64,000 bases of DNA from Tolypothrix campylonemoides VB511288 (lineage in GTDB: Bacteria; Cyanobacteriota; Cyanobacteriia; Cyanobacteriales; Nostocaceae): NCBI GenBank assembly GCA_000828075.3, contig JXCB02000027.1, forward strand, positions 769,691-833,690, in the 5' to 3' direction. This document shows, in pieces, positions 1 to 10,139 of this stretch (positions within the stretch are counted from its first letter, which is position 1; each line of letters starts with the position of its first letter). The position numbers were made by a program, and so were the translations under genes. The notes beneath the pieces were generated by a model. That model saw only the letters and a list, made by a program, of their open reading frames with translations, did not search any database and was not told the origin of the DNA.

Positions 1-1956
1 ATCACCGAACGTAAACGAGCAGAACAAGAGCGTGAGCAAGCTTTTCAAGCGCTTCAGGAAAGTGAAGCCCGCTTTAGACGCTTGGTTGAATCTAATATTA
101 TTGGGATTATTTTGACAGAGTTGAACGGCAAAATTACAGAAGCCAACGATGCCTTTTTGCAGATGGTGGGATATCAACGAGAAGAACTACTAAAAGGAAA
201 ATTGTATTGGGATAAAATGACTCCAGCAGAATATAGCGGTTTGGATGAAAGGGCGATTGCCCAAGGGGCAGTGCCGGAGGCAATCGCAGAATTAATTTGT
301 TCTGGAGTTTGTACTCCCTTCGAGAAGGAATTCATTCGCAAAGACGGTAGCCGTGTTCCTGTTGTGATTGGTGGTGCGCTTCTGGAAGAGTCGCAAAAGA
401 GCATGGTTGGTTTTGTCCTCGATATGACAGAACGCAAGCAAGCAGAACAGAAAATCCGCGAACAAGCCGAGCTGCTTGATATCACGACAGATGCTATTAT
501 TGTACGAGACTTGGATAATCAAATCCAATTTTGGAACCAAGGGGCTGAACGTCTGTACGGATGGAAGGCACAACAAGTGCTCAGCAAAAATGCCAATAAG
601 CTTTTATATCAACAAAAAACCCTATCTCAACTTCAAGACATTCAAAAAAGTTTAGCTGAAAGTGGCTCTTGGCAAGGTGAGTTAGATCAACTCACAAAAG
701 AAGGCAAGCAAATTATCGTTGCTAGCCGCTGGACTTTGGTGCGCGATGAAGATGGCGAAGCGAAATCCATTCTTACGGTTAACACTGACATTACAGAGAA
801 AAAACAACTCGAAGCCCAATTTCTCCGGGTTCAGCGCTTAGAGAGTATCGGTACCTTAGCAAGCGGTATCGCTCATGACCTCAACAATGCGCTCACACCT
901 ATGCTGCTGAGTGCACAACTTTTAGAAAAAAAACTTTTGGATGAGCAGAGCCAGCAGTGGCTTTCAATACTCAAAACAAATATAAAACGTGGAGCAACTT
1001 TGGTCAAACAAGTGCTGTCATTCGCACGCGGACTTGAAGGTAAGCGTACATCCCTACAGGTAGAGGATATAATCTCAGAAATTGAGCGTATTACTAAACA
1101 GACATTTCCCAAAGGCATTGAAATCCGCACCAATGCAACAGCGCAAAATCTTTGGAGTATCACAAGCAATACTACTCAACTGCACCAAGTTCTGATGAAT
1201 CTCTGCATTAATGCTCGTGATGCTATGCCTAATGGGGGTATCCTGGAAATTTCTGCGACAAATCTTTGGATTGATGCTCATTATGCCCGAATGAATATTG
1301 AAGCTAAGGTGGGTCCCTACGTTGTCGTAACAGTATCTGATACGGGAGTTGGGATTAATAGAGAAATCATTGAGCGAATTTTTGAACCATTTTTCACAAC
1401 AAAAGAAGTGGGCAAAGGTACAGGTCTTGGTCTTTCAACAGTCATAGGCATTGTTAAAAGCCACGGCGGTTTTGTCAACGTCGTTAGTGAAGTCGGAAAG
1501 GGAACAAAATTTCAGGTGTACTTACCCGCAACGCCGACAACTCAAACAGATGATTTACTCACACCTGATCATCAATTACCGATTGGATTTGGAGAATTGA
1601 TTCTTGTTGTTGATGACGAAGATTCAATTTGTGAGGTGACTAAAACAGTGTTGGAAAACTATGGCTACAAGGTTTTAGTTGCTAAGGATGGAATTGAGGC
1701 ACTGGCGCTGTATACGCAACATCAGAAAAAAATTAGTGTTGTGTTAATTGATATGATGATGCCATCTATGGATGGTTCAACTACGATCAAAGTATTAAAA
1801 AGGATGAACCCACAGGTTAAGATTATTGCTGTTAGCGGGCTTGTGACCTCTAAGATGGCTCAACTCCTTGGTAATAGTGTCAAAACCTTTATGTCAAAGC
1901 CCTACACGTCAAATGAGTTGTTGAAAAAGTTAAAGTTTGTTCTCAACACCAACTAA
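1..1956 (+). CDS. PAS-domain hybrid sensor histidine kinase (5' end outside window)
   Basis: The reading frame is open from base 1, so the true start lies upstream. Visible in order are the end of one PAS/PAC segment (ITERKRAEQE linker), two more PAS domains (about residues 28-145 and 150-265 of the visible part), a HisKA helix with phospho-His in IAHDLNNALTP, and an HATPase domain with N box (LMNLCINARDAMPNGG), G1 (DTGVGI) and G2 (GTGLGLS). A C-terminal receiver domain follows, with acidic VVDDED, phospho-Asp in LIDMMMPSMDG and Lys in MSKPY. The fused receiver makes it a hybrid kinase, probably soluble in the part seen. The signal is unknown; PAS domains often bind small ligands or haem. The next gene is convergent. 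Confidence 0.93.
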   Translation: MTERKRAEQEREQAFQALQESEARFRRLVESNIIGIILTELNGKITEANDAFLQMVGYQREELLKGKLYWDKMTPAEYSGLDERAIAQGAVPEAIAELICSGVCTPFEKEFIRKDGSRVPVVIGGALLEESQKSMVGFVLDMTERKQAEQKIREQAELLDITTDAIIVRDLDNQIQFWNQGAERLYGWKAQQVLSKNANKLLYQQKTLSQLQDIQKSLAESGSWQGELDQLTKEGKQIIVASRWTLVRDEDGEAKSILTVNTDITEKKQLEAQFLRVQRLESIGTLASGIAHDLNNALTPMLLSAQLLEKKLLDEQSQQWLSILKTNIKRGATLVKQVLSFARGLEGKRTSLQVEDIISEIERITKQTFPKGIEIRTNATAQNLWSITSNTTQLHQVLMNLCINARDAMPNGGILEISATNLWIDAHYARMNIEAKVGPYVVVTVSDTGVGINREIIERIFEPFFTTKEVGKGTGLGLSTVIGIVKSHGGFVNVVSEVGKGTKFQVYLPATPTTQTDDLLTPDHQLPIGFGELILVVDDEDSICEVTKTVLENYGYKVLVAKDGIEALALYTQHQKKISVVLIDMMMPSMDGSTTIKVLKRMNPQVKIIAVSGLVTSKMAQLLGNSVKTFMSKPYTSNELLKKLKFVLNTN

Positions 1957-1992
1957 AAAACCAATTTAATTTCTATTTTCCCGCTAGCCAAG

Positions 1993-4900
1993 CTAAAATC
2001 TGGTCTCGTACTCAAATAGTAGACGGCTGTCGTCTGCTAAATTCGTTGAGCCTCGCACCAAAAGATCGTCATTAACTCTATATATGACGTTGTAATTGAA
2101 AGGCTCATTGGTCAAGAAAACCCGCGAGAGAGAAACAGAGAAATTCCTACTTATGTCAAATACACCTTCTGCTGCTAAGCCGAGAACTGAAGACGTCGCT
2201 CCTCGGTCGTTGCTCCTGGATGCTCGTGCGGTGACAGGAGAAGGATAGATGCGAAATTCACTAAAGCCGATCGCCTGTCCGATCGCAGTAATACTTCCTT
2301 GCAAACTACTGAATATAGTAGAACCAGCTAGGCTAGCAATTCCAGTTGTTGCGTCTGATTGACCGAAGCTATTAATAATAGAACCGCCTAACAGGGAAAT
2401 AATTTCTCCCTCACTGCGGCTAGGTTCGCTGGTGAGTTCTAGATTCTCAGCTAATTGACTCGCTGGTCCTGTTGCTCTAGCGCGAACCCGAACGGTACGT
2501 AAAGTTCCAGGGTTAGTTTCACAAGTCTCACTAATTTCGCTAGAAAAAGGAGATCTCAAAGTGCAACTACCCGTTGCCCCCGATGTCTCCGATACAATTG
2601 CCACAAGCCGCACATCTAAGTCAGGGTCGAGTTTTCCACTGGGCGTAAATTCCGCAGTGTGTTCATAACCCCGATCTAAGGTAAACTGAGTTGTAAATAA
2701 GCTGACTCGCCCTCCTGTAAGACGAATGACTCCTTCGGGCAGAGGCTTGGCTAAGGTGCCATTAATAGTCAAATTGCCTTTTGCGTCAAAGGTGAGTAGA
2801 GACGGACTCAACTCGCCACCTGGTACAAAGCCGCCGAGTAGGGGCGCAGTGGAGACACGAACATTGTTACCTAGAGTCAGCCTTAAACCATCAAACTCTA
2901 TAGGTAAATTAGGTCGAGTCGCGCTAGCCGCTGCGTTACCTTGTGTACCTGGTTGTTGTACGCCGAAAGTCGTTGTTGCGCCATCAGGTGTGCTAGTTCC
3001 TTGCGTATTTGTTGGTTGTACGCCGAAAGTCGTTGTTGCGCCATCAGGTGTGCTAGTTCCTTGCGTATTTGTTGGTTGTGCCCTGAAAATAGTCGTTGCG
3101 TTATCTGTTGCGCTGTCGTTTTGTGTAGGTGATGATTTTGCACTAGCTGTATTGGATTGTCCAATCAACACCTGACCATTGCTCAGCTGAATCGCCCCAC
3201 CAATATCAGGCGAGAGTGCTGTTCCACGAATAACGACATCACCGCTGACACCTCCTTGATACAGCCCTTGAACATTCAAATCCAAATTGTTTACCGATAC
3301 AGTAAGGGGATTTGTTGCGGCTTCGGCTTGTGCTGCTTGACGTGCAAAAATCGGCAGGACTCCCGCAGCAGTTACGTTACCCTCATTGTATTGCCCTTGA
3401 AGGCTCTCGACAGTTAGCGTATCGCCGTTAAATTGGAGTGTTCCTGTGACATTTGTCAAGGGGTCGGTTAAAGCTTGAGCCTGAAAAGTTGCATTATTAA
3501 CTGTGGCGACTCCGTTGATAATCGGCTGGTTTAAAGTCCCTTGAACATCTACATTCACTTGTCCTTGACCATTCACCCAAGTGACTTGCTCATTGGTAAA
3601 CAAGTTTAACAGCGCCAAGCCTTCATCTTGCACTCTGGCGTTGATGCTGATTTGATTGCTATCTGGTTGAACTGAAGCAAAAGGCAACCCAAAAGGTACG
3701 CTACCTGCAATCTGAACAGGCTGTGTCCCAGTCACCAAGACGGTACTGCCAAAATTGAGACGAGCATTGTTATAATTGAAACTCACTTGCCCTGTCTGCA
3801 CTGCTTGTTTGTTGATAGTACCATCGACCAGCGTTAGTTCGCCGATCGCTCTGGGGTCTTTTAAATCACCACCTAGGGTAGCGACAGCATTCACATTCCC
3901 TGTGACATCGACTCGATATCTTTCTATAAAAGGCTGTAGAAGTGATACAGGTAAACTTGCCACACGCAATTGTCCAGAGAGTTGTTCAGTTCCTAACTGT
4001 CCTGTAAATGCCAGCGAGCCTGGATTTAAATTCACACTTAAGGGTAACAGTGTCACGACACCATTTGCAAAAGTGCCTCTAGCTATGACATCATTAATCG
4101 AGTAGTTACCCCATTGCCAGTTATTGCCCTGAAAATTAAAGCTGGCATTTAACCCTGACTTTAATGAACCACCCACTTCAATTCCTCCGCTCAAGGCACC
4201 CTGTAATTCTGCTAGTGTGGGTAAGGTTGTTGGTTCTTTTTGCTGCGTCTGCTGTTGTGCGATGCGAGTTTGAATTTGTGAGAAATAATCTAACTGTGTT
4301 AGCAAATCTGAGGACGGCAAACTGCGAGGCTGAGTTTGAAGAACCTCTGCTCCTGCCAATTCCGGACCCTGCAACCCTCCACCAAAATCCCCAAAATCAA
4401 AGACATTGAATGCTTGTAAAAGTCTGTCGATTCTGGTTTGGTCAAAATTAGCTTGGAATTGAAATTGCGGGTTGTTCCCTGTTTGCACATTCCCACTCAG
4501 GGCGATGCTGCTTTCTGCTATCCGCAATTGACCATTCGTTAAGCTAGCAGTACCATCGGCATAACTAATGTTACCTCGAAATTCATCTGCTATGACTCTA
4601 CCAACGACAGGTTTGGCGATCGCCACTTCTCCAGCAGCTGCATAGTTGTTCAGATTAACGACTAAATCGCCGGATGCTTGCCCTGCAAGAGGTTTCAGTG
4701 TATTATTAGGAACAAACCCACTCAGAATAGCTACAGGAAAATCTCGCACGTTGACAAGCAAGTTTTCTCCTTCGGTTCTGCCAGTGGCAACTGCTTCATC
4801 ACGTCGGAACAAAAATGAACTTGGGCGATTGTTTGCATCAATATTAACTGCAATTTGGTCTTGTCTACCTGCAAGTTGCAGTTGTCCACCTTGCCCACCC

Positions 4901-7722
4901 TGATATTTTACATTCCCAGCTAATACCGGGTCAAACGCCAAACCACTGACCTTCAAATTCTCTAGCCGGATGTTCCCAGTAGCGTTAGGAGTCGTTGGCG
5001 TACCTGTGAGTTGTCCTGTGAAATTAAGTCGCCCCGCTAACGCTATGTTACCAGGAAGATTGGAACTCGCTTTTTGTAAGTTATAGTTGCGCGCTTGCAC
5101 ATTGAGATTAAAACCACTGACTTGAGGTGTACCAGTTTCTGGTACCTGAACAGCAACAACACCGTTAGCACTCAGTCCGGGGGAAGTTGCGTTTTGCAGA
5201 ATAATCTGCTGTCCATTCCACTGAACTTGTGCTGTAATTGGTTGTGCAAGCAGTGATAACCCTTGTGACAAGCCTACTTGTCCAGCAGCGCGAATATTGG
5301 AAAGCGCAAAAGATTGAGTTGTTCCTGCTAACTGCAAGTTGCTATTGAGTCGTCCTTGCAGTTGTTGTGAAAAACGGTTGAGTTGAACTTGAGAAACATT
5401 AGCAAGGGCTTGCCAGCGACCATTATTAAGGCTAATATTCCTAACGTTAACTGTACCTCCTGCCACATTACGCAGACTTGCCTGTCCTGAAGCTTGAATG
5501 GTTGACGGTTGGAACGAAGCAGTCGTTCCCGACAAATTCAACTGACTGCTTAACACTCCCCCTTGAAGCTGGGGTGGTACCTGTGCAAAACGGCTCAATT
5601 GAACTTGCTGGGCATTAACAAAAGCTTGCCAGCGACCTTGGGCAAGTTGACCCCTTCCCCTAATTGTACTACCTGCCACTTTCACCAGAGCATCTTGGAA
5701 GAGAACACTATTACCTTGTTGATTCACAACAACTTGTCCAGTTGTGGGATAAGTTGCTGTAGGCGCTGAAACCTGTGCGACTGTTTGCAAATTGCCAAGT
5801 GAGCCAAAAACCCTGGCGTTTGCCGATACATTACCAATTGTAATCGGAGGTGAAGTCTTGTAAGCTTTGGCAATAGCATCGCCGGGTAAATTTTGAGCTT
5901 GCACATTCAACGAAACTCTACCCCGAGGTGCAAGCTGAACTTGACCATTTGCCGTGATTTGTCCTCCTACTTCTGGAGTCGCCTGAACTCTCGCAATATT
6001 GACTGTTAAAGGTTGCGCACCGAGTCTTCCAGACACTGTGGCGTTAGCGGATACACCACCAATGTTGATGGGAACTGAAACGCCATAACCTTGGGCGATC
6101 GCATTTGCTGGTATACCTTGAGCTTGAACATTTAACGCAACGTTACCTTGTGGGACAAGTTGAACTCGACCGTTTGCTGTGATTTGTCCTCCTGCGGGTG
6201 GTGTCGCTTGAACGCTAGATATGTTGAGCGTTAATGGCTGTGTCCCGCCTCCGGGTGAACCAGAAACTTCGGCTTTAGCTGACACATTTCCAATACTTGT
6301 GGGGAGAGTCAAGCCGTAAGCACTTGCTAGTGCATCTGCTGAGACACCTTCGGCTTGCAGATTAAACTTCACTCCACCTTGTTGAGGTTTAGATCCGAGT
6401 TGAATTTGACCGTTCCCTGTAATTTGTCCACCTGCTGCTGGAATTAATTGCAGGTTAGAAACGGTAATACCAGATCCGGCTTTAGATAGACTTAACCGAA
6501 AGCCAGTGCTAAGACCATTGAATAAAACGCGGTCAACTTGAACAGGTTTGATGCTGCTTGCGGTTCCGCTGAGAATGGGTTGTTGAATTGCTCCTTGCAA
6601 CTGAATTTTTGATTGTACTTCTCCAGCAACCGGAACTGGCAATTTCACATTCAGCGTGTCTAAAAGATTTTTGGCACTGACCGCCTTTACCTGAGCGGAA
6701 ACATTGTAACCTGTTTGGAGATTGAGAGCTCCATTTGCCAGAACGGGAACTTTGCCATAGTTCGTACTCAGATTTTCTAGACCAACTGTCTGACCTTGGA
6801 AAGTTAATCTGCCAATGGAATTGATAAACTTTTGGGGAACGTTTTGAATTTGAGCAGTGACTTGATTAGCAACAGCCGTTCCATTAATAGCAACTTCCTG
6901 CTTATTGGGTTGTTCCTGATCAGGCTGTAATTGAACCCCTAAGTCAGCATCTACACGACCTGATTGCAAAGCAATTGGTAGTTCAATTAATCGACTCACA
7001 TTGGCTGCTTCCAGATTTTGCGCTTGCAGCTTGACGTTAGTTTGTAGTGTTTTCAGTTGTGTCTCACCAACTATTTTGACTGTTCCTCCCGTGGTTGGTT
7101 GAGCACCGAGATTATAGCTAATTCCTTGATTTTGAGACAGAATTCGCGCTGTACCATTTACCTGATCTAACGCAACTGAACCTTTAGGTTTGTTTGGTGT
7201 CGGATTTGGCACCAACACCACATCTCCATTCTGAAGCTGTATTGTCTGCAACTCAGTTTGGAGAATACCTTTTCCTTCTCCCGTCTTAAGTTGAGTTGTT
7301 ACCCAGCGTCCCTGTTTATCTTGTTGAAGATACACATCAGGCTGAACTAGAGTAACATTTAATGCCAATGTCCGGTTAAAAAGGAGCCGCAAAGGGGAAA
7401 ACTGTACATCCACAGCTTTTGCTGCAACTCTATCTGGATCATTGGGGGTTGCTGGTATCGATAACGCTCCGAATCTCAAACTAGAAAGCGAAAACCGCTC
7501 AACTGCCCCTAATTTTACTGGTCTTCCAAGCAGCTGCTGAAGATTGTTCTCCACCAATGGTGCTAAATCTTTATAAACATAGTTCCTAGCCCACCAAACA
7601 CCACCTGCAATTCCAGCTAGCAAAATCACTCCCAAAGCAAGACTACTACGTCTTAAGAGGAGAAGCCACAGACGACGGTTAGAAGGCTCCTGTTCATTTC
7701 CTGACTTTGGAGAGCGCGTCAT
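1993..7722 (-). CDS. tamB: TamB/DUF490-type translocation and assembly module protein
   Basis: A 1909-residue protein with one N-terminal membrane helix (about residues 24-48). A very long beta-rich, Gln/Asn/Gly-rich body follows, and a conserved C-terminal TamB domain ends in an aromatic FEYETRF motif typical of this family. Family knowledge: TamB spans the periplasm between inner and outer membranes and works with Omp85-type proteins; chloroplast TIC236 is the plant relative. The body contains at least three or four copies of a 70-90 residue unit around QITANG-VQL and N-I-VQAT, near residues 430-680. A low-complexity Thr/Gln insert near residues 1520-1590 comes from a 60-bp tandem repeat. 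The gene appears monocistronic; an ATG start is followed by a basic cytoplasmic stretch before the helix. Confidence 0.9.
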   Translation of the reverse strand: MTRSPKSGNEQEPSNRRLWLLLLRRSSLALGVILLAGIAGGVWWARNYVYKDLAPLVENNLQQLLGRPVKLGAVERFSLSSLRFGALSIPATPNDPDRVAAKAVDVQFSPLRLLFNRTLALNVTLVQPDVYLQQDKQGRWVTTQLKTGEGKGILQTELQTIQLQNGDVVLVPNPTPNKPKGSVALDQVNGTARILSQNQGISYNLGAQPTTGGTVKIVGETQLKTLQTNVKLQAQNLEAANVSRLIELPIALQSGRVDADLGVQLQPDQEQPNKQEVAINGTAVANQVTAQIQNVPQKFINSIGRLTFQGQTVGLENLSTNYGKVPVLANGALNLQTGYNVSAQVKAVSAKNLLDTLNVKLPVPVAGEVQSKIQLQGAIQQPILSGTASSIKPVQVDRVLFNGLSTGFRLSLSKAGSGITVSNLQLIPAAGGQITGNGQIQLGSKPQQGGVKFNLQAEGVSADALASAYGLTLPTSIGNVSAKAEVSGSPGGGTQPLTLNISSVQATPPAGGQITANGRVQLVPQGNVALNVQAQGIPANAIAQGYGVSVPINIGGVSANATVSGRLGAQPLTVNIARVQATPEVGGQITANGQVQLAPRGRVSLNVQAQNLPGDAIAKAYKTSPPITIGNVSANARVFGSLGNLQTVAQVSAPTATYPTTGQVVVNQQGNSVLFQDALVKVAGSTIRGRGQLAQGRWQAFVNAQQVQLSRFAQVPPQLQGGVLSSQLNLSGTTASFQPSTIQASGQASLRNVAGGTVNVRNISLNNGRWQALANVSQVQLNRFSQQLQGRLNSNLQLAGTTQSFALSNIRAAGQVGLSQGLSLLAQPITAQVQWNGQQIILQNATSPGLSANGVVAVQVPETGTPQVSGFNLNVQARNYNLQKASSNLPGNIALAGRLNFTGQLTGTPTTPNATGNIRLENLKVSGLAFDPVLAGNVKYQGGQGGQLQLAGRQDQIAVNIDANNRPSSFLFRRDEAVATGRTEGENLLVNVRDFPVAILSGFVPNNTLKPLAGQASGDLVVNLNNYAAAGEVAIAKPVVGRVIADEFRGNISYADGTASLTNGQLRIAESSIALSGNVQTGNNPQFQFQANFDQTRIDRLLQAFNVFDFGDFGGGLQGPELAGAEVLQTQPRSLPSSDLLTQLDYFSQIQTRIAQQQTQQKEPTTLPTLAELQGALSGGIEVGGSLKSGLNASFNFQGNNWQWGNYSINDVIARGTFANGVVTLLPLSVNLNPGSLAFTGQLGTEQLSGQLRVASLPVSLLQPFIERYRVDVTGNVNAVATLGGDLKDPRAIGELTLVDGTINKQAVQTGQVSFNYNNARLNFGSTVLVTGTQPVQIAGSVPFGLPFASVQPDSNQISINARVQDEGLALLNLFTNEQVTWVNGQGQVNVDVQGTLNQPIINGVATVNNATFQAQALTDPLTNVTGTLQFNGDTLTVESLQGQYNEGNVTAAGVLPIFARQAAQAEAATNPLTVSVNNLDLNVQGLYQGGVSGDVVIRGTALSPDIGGAIQLSNGQVLIGQSNTASAKSSPTQNDSATDNATTIFRAQPTNTQGTSTPDGATTTFGVQPTNTQGTSTPDGATTTFGVQQPGTQGNAAASATRPNLPIEFDGLRLTLGNNVRVSTAPLLGGFVPGGELSPSLLTFDAKGNLTINGTLAKPLPEGVIRLTGGRVSLFTTQFTLDRGYEHTAEFTPSGKLDPDLDVRLVAIVSETSGATGSCTLRSPFSSEISETCETNPGTLRTVRVRARATGPASQLAENLELTSEPSRSEGEIISLLGGSIINSFGQSDATTGIASLAGSTIFSSLQGSITAIGQAIGFSEFRIYPSPVTARASRSNDRGATSSVLGLAAEGVFDISRNFSVSLSRVFLTNEPFNYNVIYRVNDDLLVRGSTNLADDSRLLFEYETRF
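2941..3120. repeat. 60-bp tandem repeat, three copies, inside tamB
   Basis: Three consecutive 60-bp units start at 2941, 3001 and 3061. The first two are almost identical and the third has diverged. Sixty bases keep the reading frame and give a 20-residue Thr/Gln-rich protein repeat (NTQGTSTPDGATTTFG type) in the periplasmic part of TamB, so copy number can change without breaking the gene. Confidence 0.95.
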
Positions 7723-8951
7723 AGTCGTTACCAGTACTGTACTTTAGAGCAGTGAGATGAGCTAGTGAGTGTTTGAAAAAGCAAGCCAAAAGCTATGATT
7801 TCAAATTTTGGCTCCAAAACAACACAAAAATTATGTTACTAGAAAGTGTCCTGTTTATGGAACTACATTCATAAGTTTTGATGAACGTGACAGCTTAACT
7901 GTAATTGCATTAACACTGAGAATGACTATAGCGAGAAGACAGGCTTAAGTGGTGTAAATTCCGTGGAAAAATTCAGATTATTAGAAAAAATATGACTTAA
8001 GAAGTATTTTGACAGTACCAAAAGGAATATTTTTGAATACTCACTGATCACTTAAATAAGAATTCTTTTAATTTTATACGTAGTATAAAAAAGTATTGAA
8101 GAGTTAGAAGAAATTTATTTTGATTACAGAAAAGTTTAAAAAATTGGTACCCCTTCAAGGGGTTTGGTATAAGCAGGTGCGATCGCACCTGCGGAATGTG
8201 GGTTAGACATATCAAAACTAGGCTTGGACAAAACCAAACCGAAAGCTTTATAAATATTTGATTGTTTTTTTTTGCCAATATCCAGACAGTTACTAAATTC
8301 AAGGCATAACTAATCAATTGTTTCTTTAGCTATATTGTTTGCATTCACGACAACAATGCCAGATGACAAATTGTGCTGTTGTAACGGGCTTGTTTGAACT
8401 TCTGGTCTACGCAAATCAAGGGAATTACTGACCAGGTGTTTGTGTCTAGATTGACCAGTAACAGAAACTTTGAATCGTCAGGAGTCGTTACTCTGGTCTG
8501 ACCATTTCATTGCACTCTCCTCCAAAACATATTGATGCACAATAGTTCAATACGTCCTCTGCTCAATCTACTAGCGGTTGAGCGGAAACTTTTGCCGTAC
8601 TCGATTGTTTTCAAGTTGCAAAAAAGCTCTATGCATTATGAATTAAGCAGCTGTCTATGTCAAAAGACAAGCTGTCAAACTTGGCGTTACTTTGAACCCG
8701 CATTCCGCACCTAGTAGTGTCACACAGGTAAATTAGACTATAAAACCAAAGAGTTTTTAACCTATACTGCAAAGACTGCAAATTCTCAGACTACAATCAG
8801 TTTTTTAGAGTACCTTAAATCGTAACGCCCTGGAGCGAAACTATTAATTATTTAGCATGGGAAAGCGCTACCACCGCTCTGGTGCAATCAAAAATTTCGG
8901 TGATAGTGACTATATCACTCGTTTTGGAATTTGGGTAATTTGGTAGAAGCG
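7723..8951. other. 1.2-kb intergenic region
   Basis: This AT-rich stretch lies upstream of tamB and beyond the ureidoglycolate-lyase-like gene. I see no convincing coding frame: the short open frames have no recognisable residues and no good ribosome-binding site. It contains one perfect 20-bp palindrome centred on a HIP1 octamer (8173-8192) and a small hairpin, CCCCTTCAAGGGG, at about 8151. Promoters for tamB must lie in the first few hundred bases, but none can be named by eye. Confidence 0.6.
8173..8192. repeat. Perfect 20-bp palindrome centred on a HIP1 site
   Basis: GCAGGTGCGA is followed directly by its reverse complement, so the cyanobacterial HIP1 octamer GCGATCGC sits at the exact centre. 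The function is unknown. HIP1 is over-represented in many cyanobacterial genomes, but flanking symmetry of this length is uncommon. Confidence 0.9.
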
Positions 8952-9455
8952 CTATGTCAATGACAAAATCTCAAACTCCAAATTATGACTGTTGAGAAAA
9001 TTGTGAGTGAAATGATCCACCACATTCGTATCACTCAATTCCAAGTTATAAAAATTCACAACCTCATGCTCAAAATAAGGTCCAGCGTGCCAAGTTCCTA
9101 CCTCTAACTTAATAAAGCAATTTCCTGGAATGCGGAAAGCAGCTATATCTTCTAAAGATGGTTCATTAATATTATTATTAGGAGGACAAACCGCAATTAA
9201 CCAGTCCTTCCCTTCCAATGAACCCAGACATTGAGTACATTGTACATGGCGAGTAATGGTGTGAAATTTCCGTCCTCTGCAGTGTAGTTGCATGATATAA
9301 AAGCGGGGGGTACCTCTATCAAGTACGAGTTGAGCATCTTCTGCATCAAAGGATTTACCGTCTAACTGAGGAAAAATCACCTGTCCATATCGACGAAAAT
9401 TTTCCGGCGTTATCCATTCAGCCTGCAATTGTTGGATTGTCTTTGATGTACTCAT
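8952..9455 (-). CDS. Ureidoglycolate lyase-like protein (PF04115 family)
   Basis: A 167-residue protein from the ATG at 9455; an in-frame GTG seven codons upstream is less likely. The pattern WITPENFRRYGQVI near the start, the central HTITRHVQCTQCLGSLEGKDW and the later GTWHAGPYF match the ureidoglycolate lyase (AllA) cupin family, whose His and Glu residues bind metal. Family role: splitting ureidoglycolate to glyoxylate and urea at the end of allantoin breakdown. No other allantoin gene is visible, so the substrate here is inferred. It lies 85 bp after the DoxX gene on the same strand, with a small hairpin between them. Confidence 0.72.
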   Translation of the reverse strand: MSTSKTIQQLQAEWITPENFRRYGQVIFPQLDGKSFDAEDAQLVLDRGTPRFYIMQLHCRGRKFHTITRHVQCTQCLGSLEGKDWLIAVCPPNNNINEPSLEDIAAFRIPGNCFIKLEVGTWHAGPYFEHEVVNFYNLELSDTNVVDHFTHNFLNSHNLEFEILSLT

Positions 9456-9494
9456 ATCAAACCTGCTTGCACCCACATTATTTTAGCTTTGATT

Positions 9495-9515
9495 CCCTCT
9501 CCTGAAAGGAGAGGG
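9495..9515. repeat. CCCTCTCC/GGAGAGGG hairpin
   Basis: Eight-base perfect arms with a 5-base loop lie between two minus-strand genes. The same arm sequence recurs in larger hairpin elements near 11.4-11.6 kb and 29.25 kb, so this looks like a member of a dispersed repeat family. No T run follows on either strand, so a terminator role is not supported. Confidence 0.75.
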
Positions 9516-9540
9516 TTAAACAAAAGTCTGCGAAAACGAC

Positions 9541-9981
9541 TCACTTTAATTCCTGTAGTTCTTTGGGAATGAGTGACTTGGGAATAATAGAAGCTTGTTT
9601 TTCGAGATCTGAAGGTTTTGTATACAACCAAGCCCAAGCAATTAAAACCGCCTGAAACGGAAGTCTAATAACATGTACCCAAGGTGAATTTGGTATATGG
9701 TCAATTTTAATGAGATTTACTGCCATATTGATATTGGATGGATAAACAGCAATAAAAAGAGCAAGTAGCCCCCAAGCAGCAGCTTGACTTACAGGCGGAA
9801 CTAATAACCCGATACCACCCAAGATTTCATAAAAGCCAGTCAGATAAACTATTTCTAGAGGGTAGGGGAGTTGCGGCGGCACAATTCTGACATACTGATC
9901 AGCAGATATAAAGTGCGTGACTCCAGCTACAATCATAGATACCGCTAGGATGACACGAAAAATTTCCTTGAGATTGTTCAT
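9541..9981 (-). CDS. DoxX family membrane protein
   Basis: A 146-residue protein with four predicted membrane helices, the usual DoxX length and layout. The first segment carries the family-like VILAVSMIVAGVTHF; a middle helix reads LTGFYEILGGIGLLVPP. The family is loosely defined (thiosulfate:quinone oxidoreductase small-subunit relatives and many unknowns), so no reaction is assigned. It is followed on the same strand by the ureidoglycolate-lyase-like gene and could share a transcript with it. Confidence 0.8.
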   Translation of the reverse strand: MNNLKEIFRVILAVSMIVAGVTHFISADQYVRIVPPQLPYPLEIVYLTGFYEILGGIGLLVPPVSQAAAWGLLALFIAVYPSNINMAVNLIKIDHIPNSPWVHVIRLPFQAVLIAWAWLYTKPSDLEKQASIIPKSLIPKELQELK

Positions 9982-10139
9982 CTATTCCCTTGACTTTATA
10001 GTTGCGTCCACTTCTTCAGTTTGTTTGGTTTCAGGTCACTACGTCTTCAGTCAACAGTGAGAAAAACAAACGAGGAGGTAGGGGGATGAAGCAGATTATA
10101 GTAATCAATAACAAGGATTACCCATTTCAAGGCTAATGT

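Noticed and set aside
2726-3417. Plus-strand frames inside tamB near the 60-bp repeats
   Set aside because: Shadows of the tandem repeat in tamB; they show the repeat in other frames only.
8048-8714. Two short frames in the 1.2-kb gap upstream of tamB
   Set aside because: Composition is AT-driven, there is no ribosome-binding site, and no recognisable residues.
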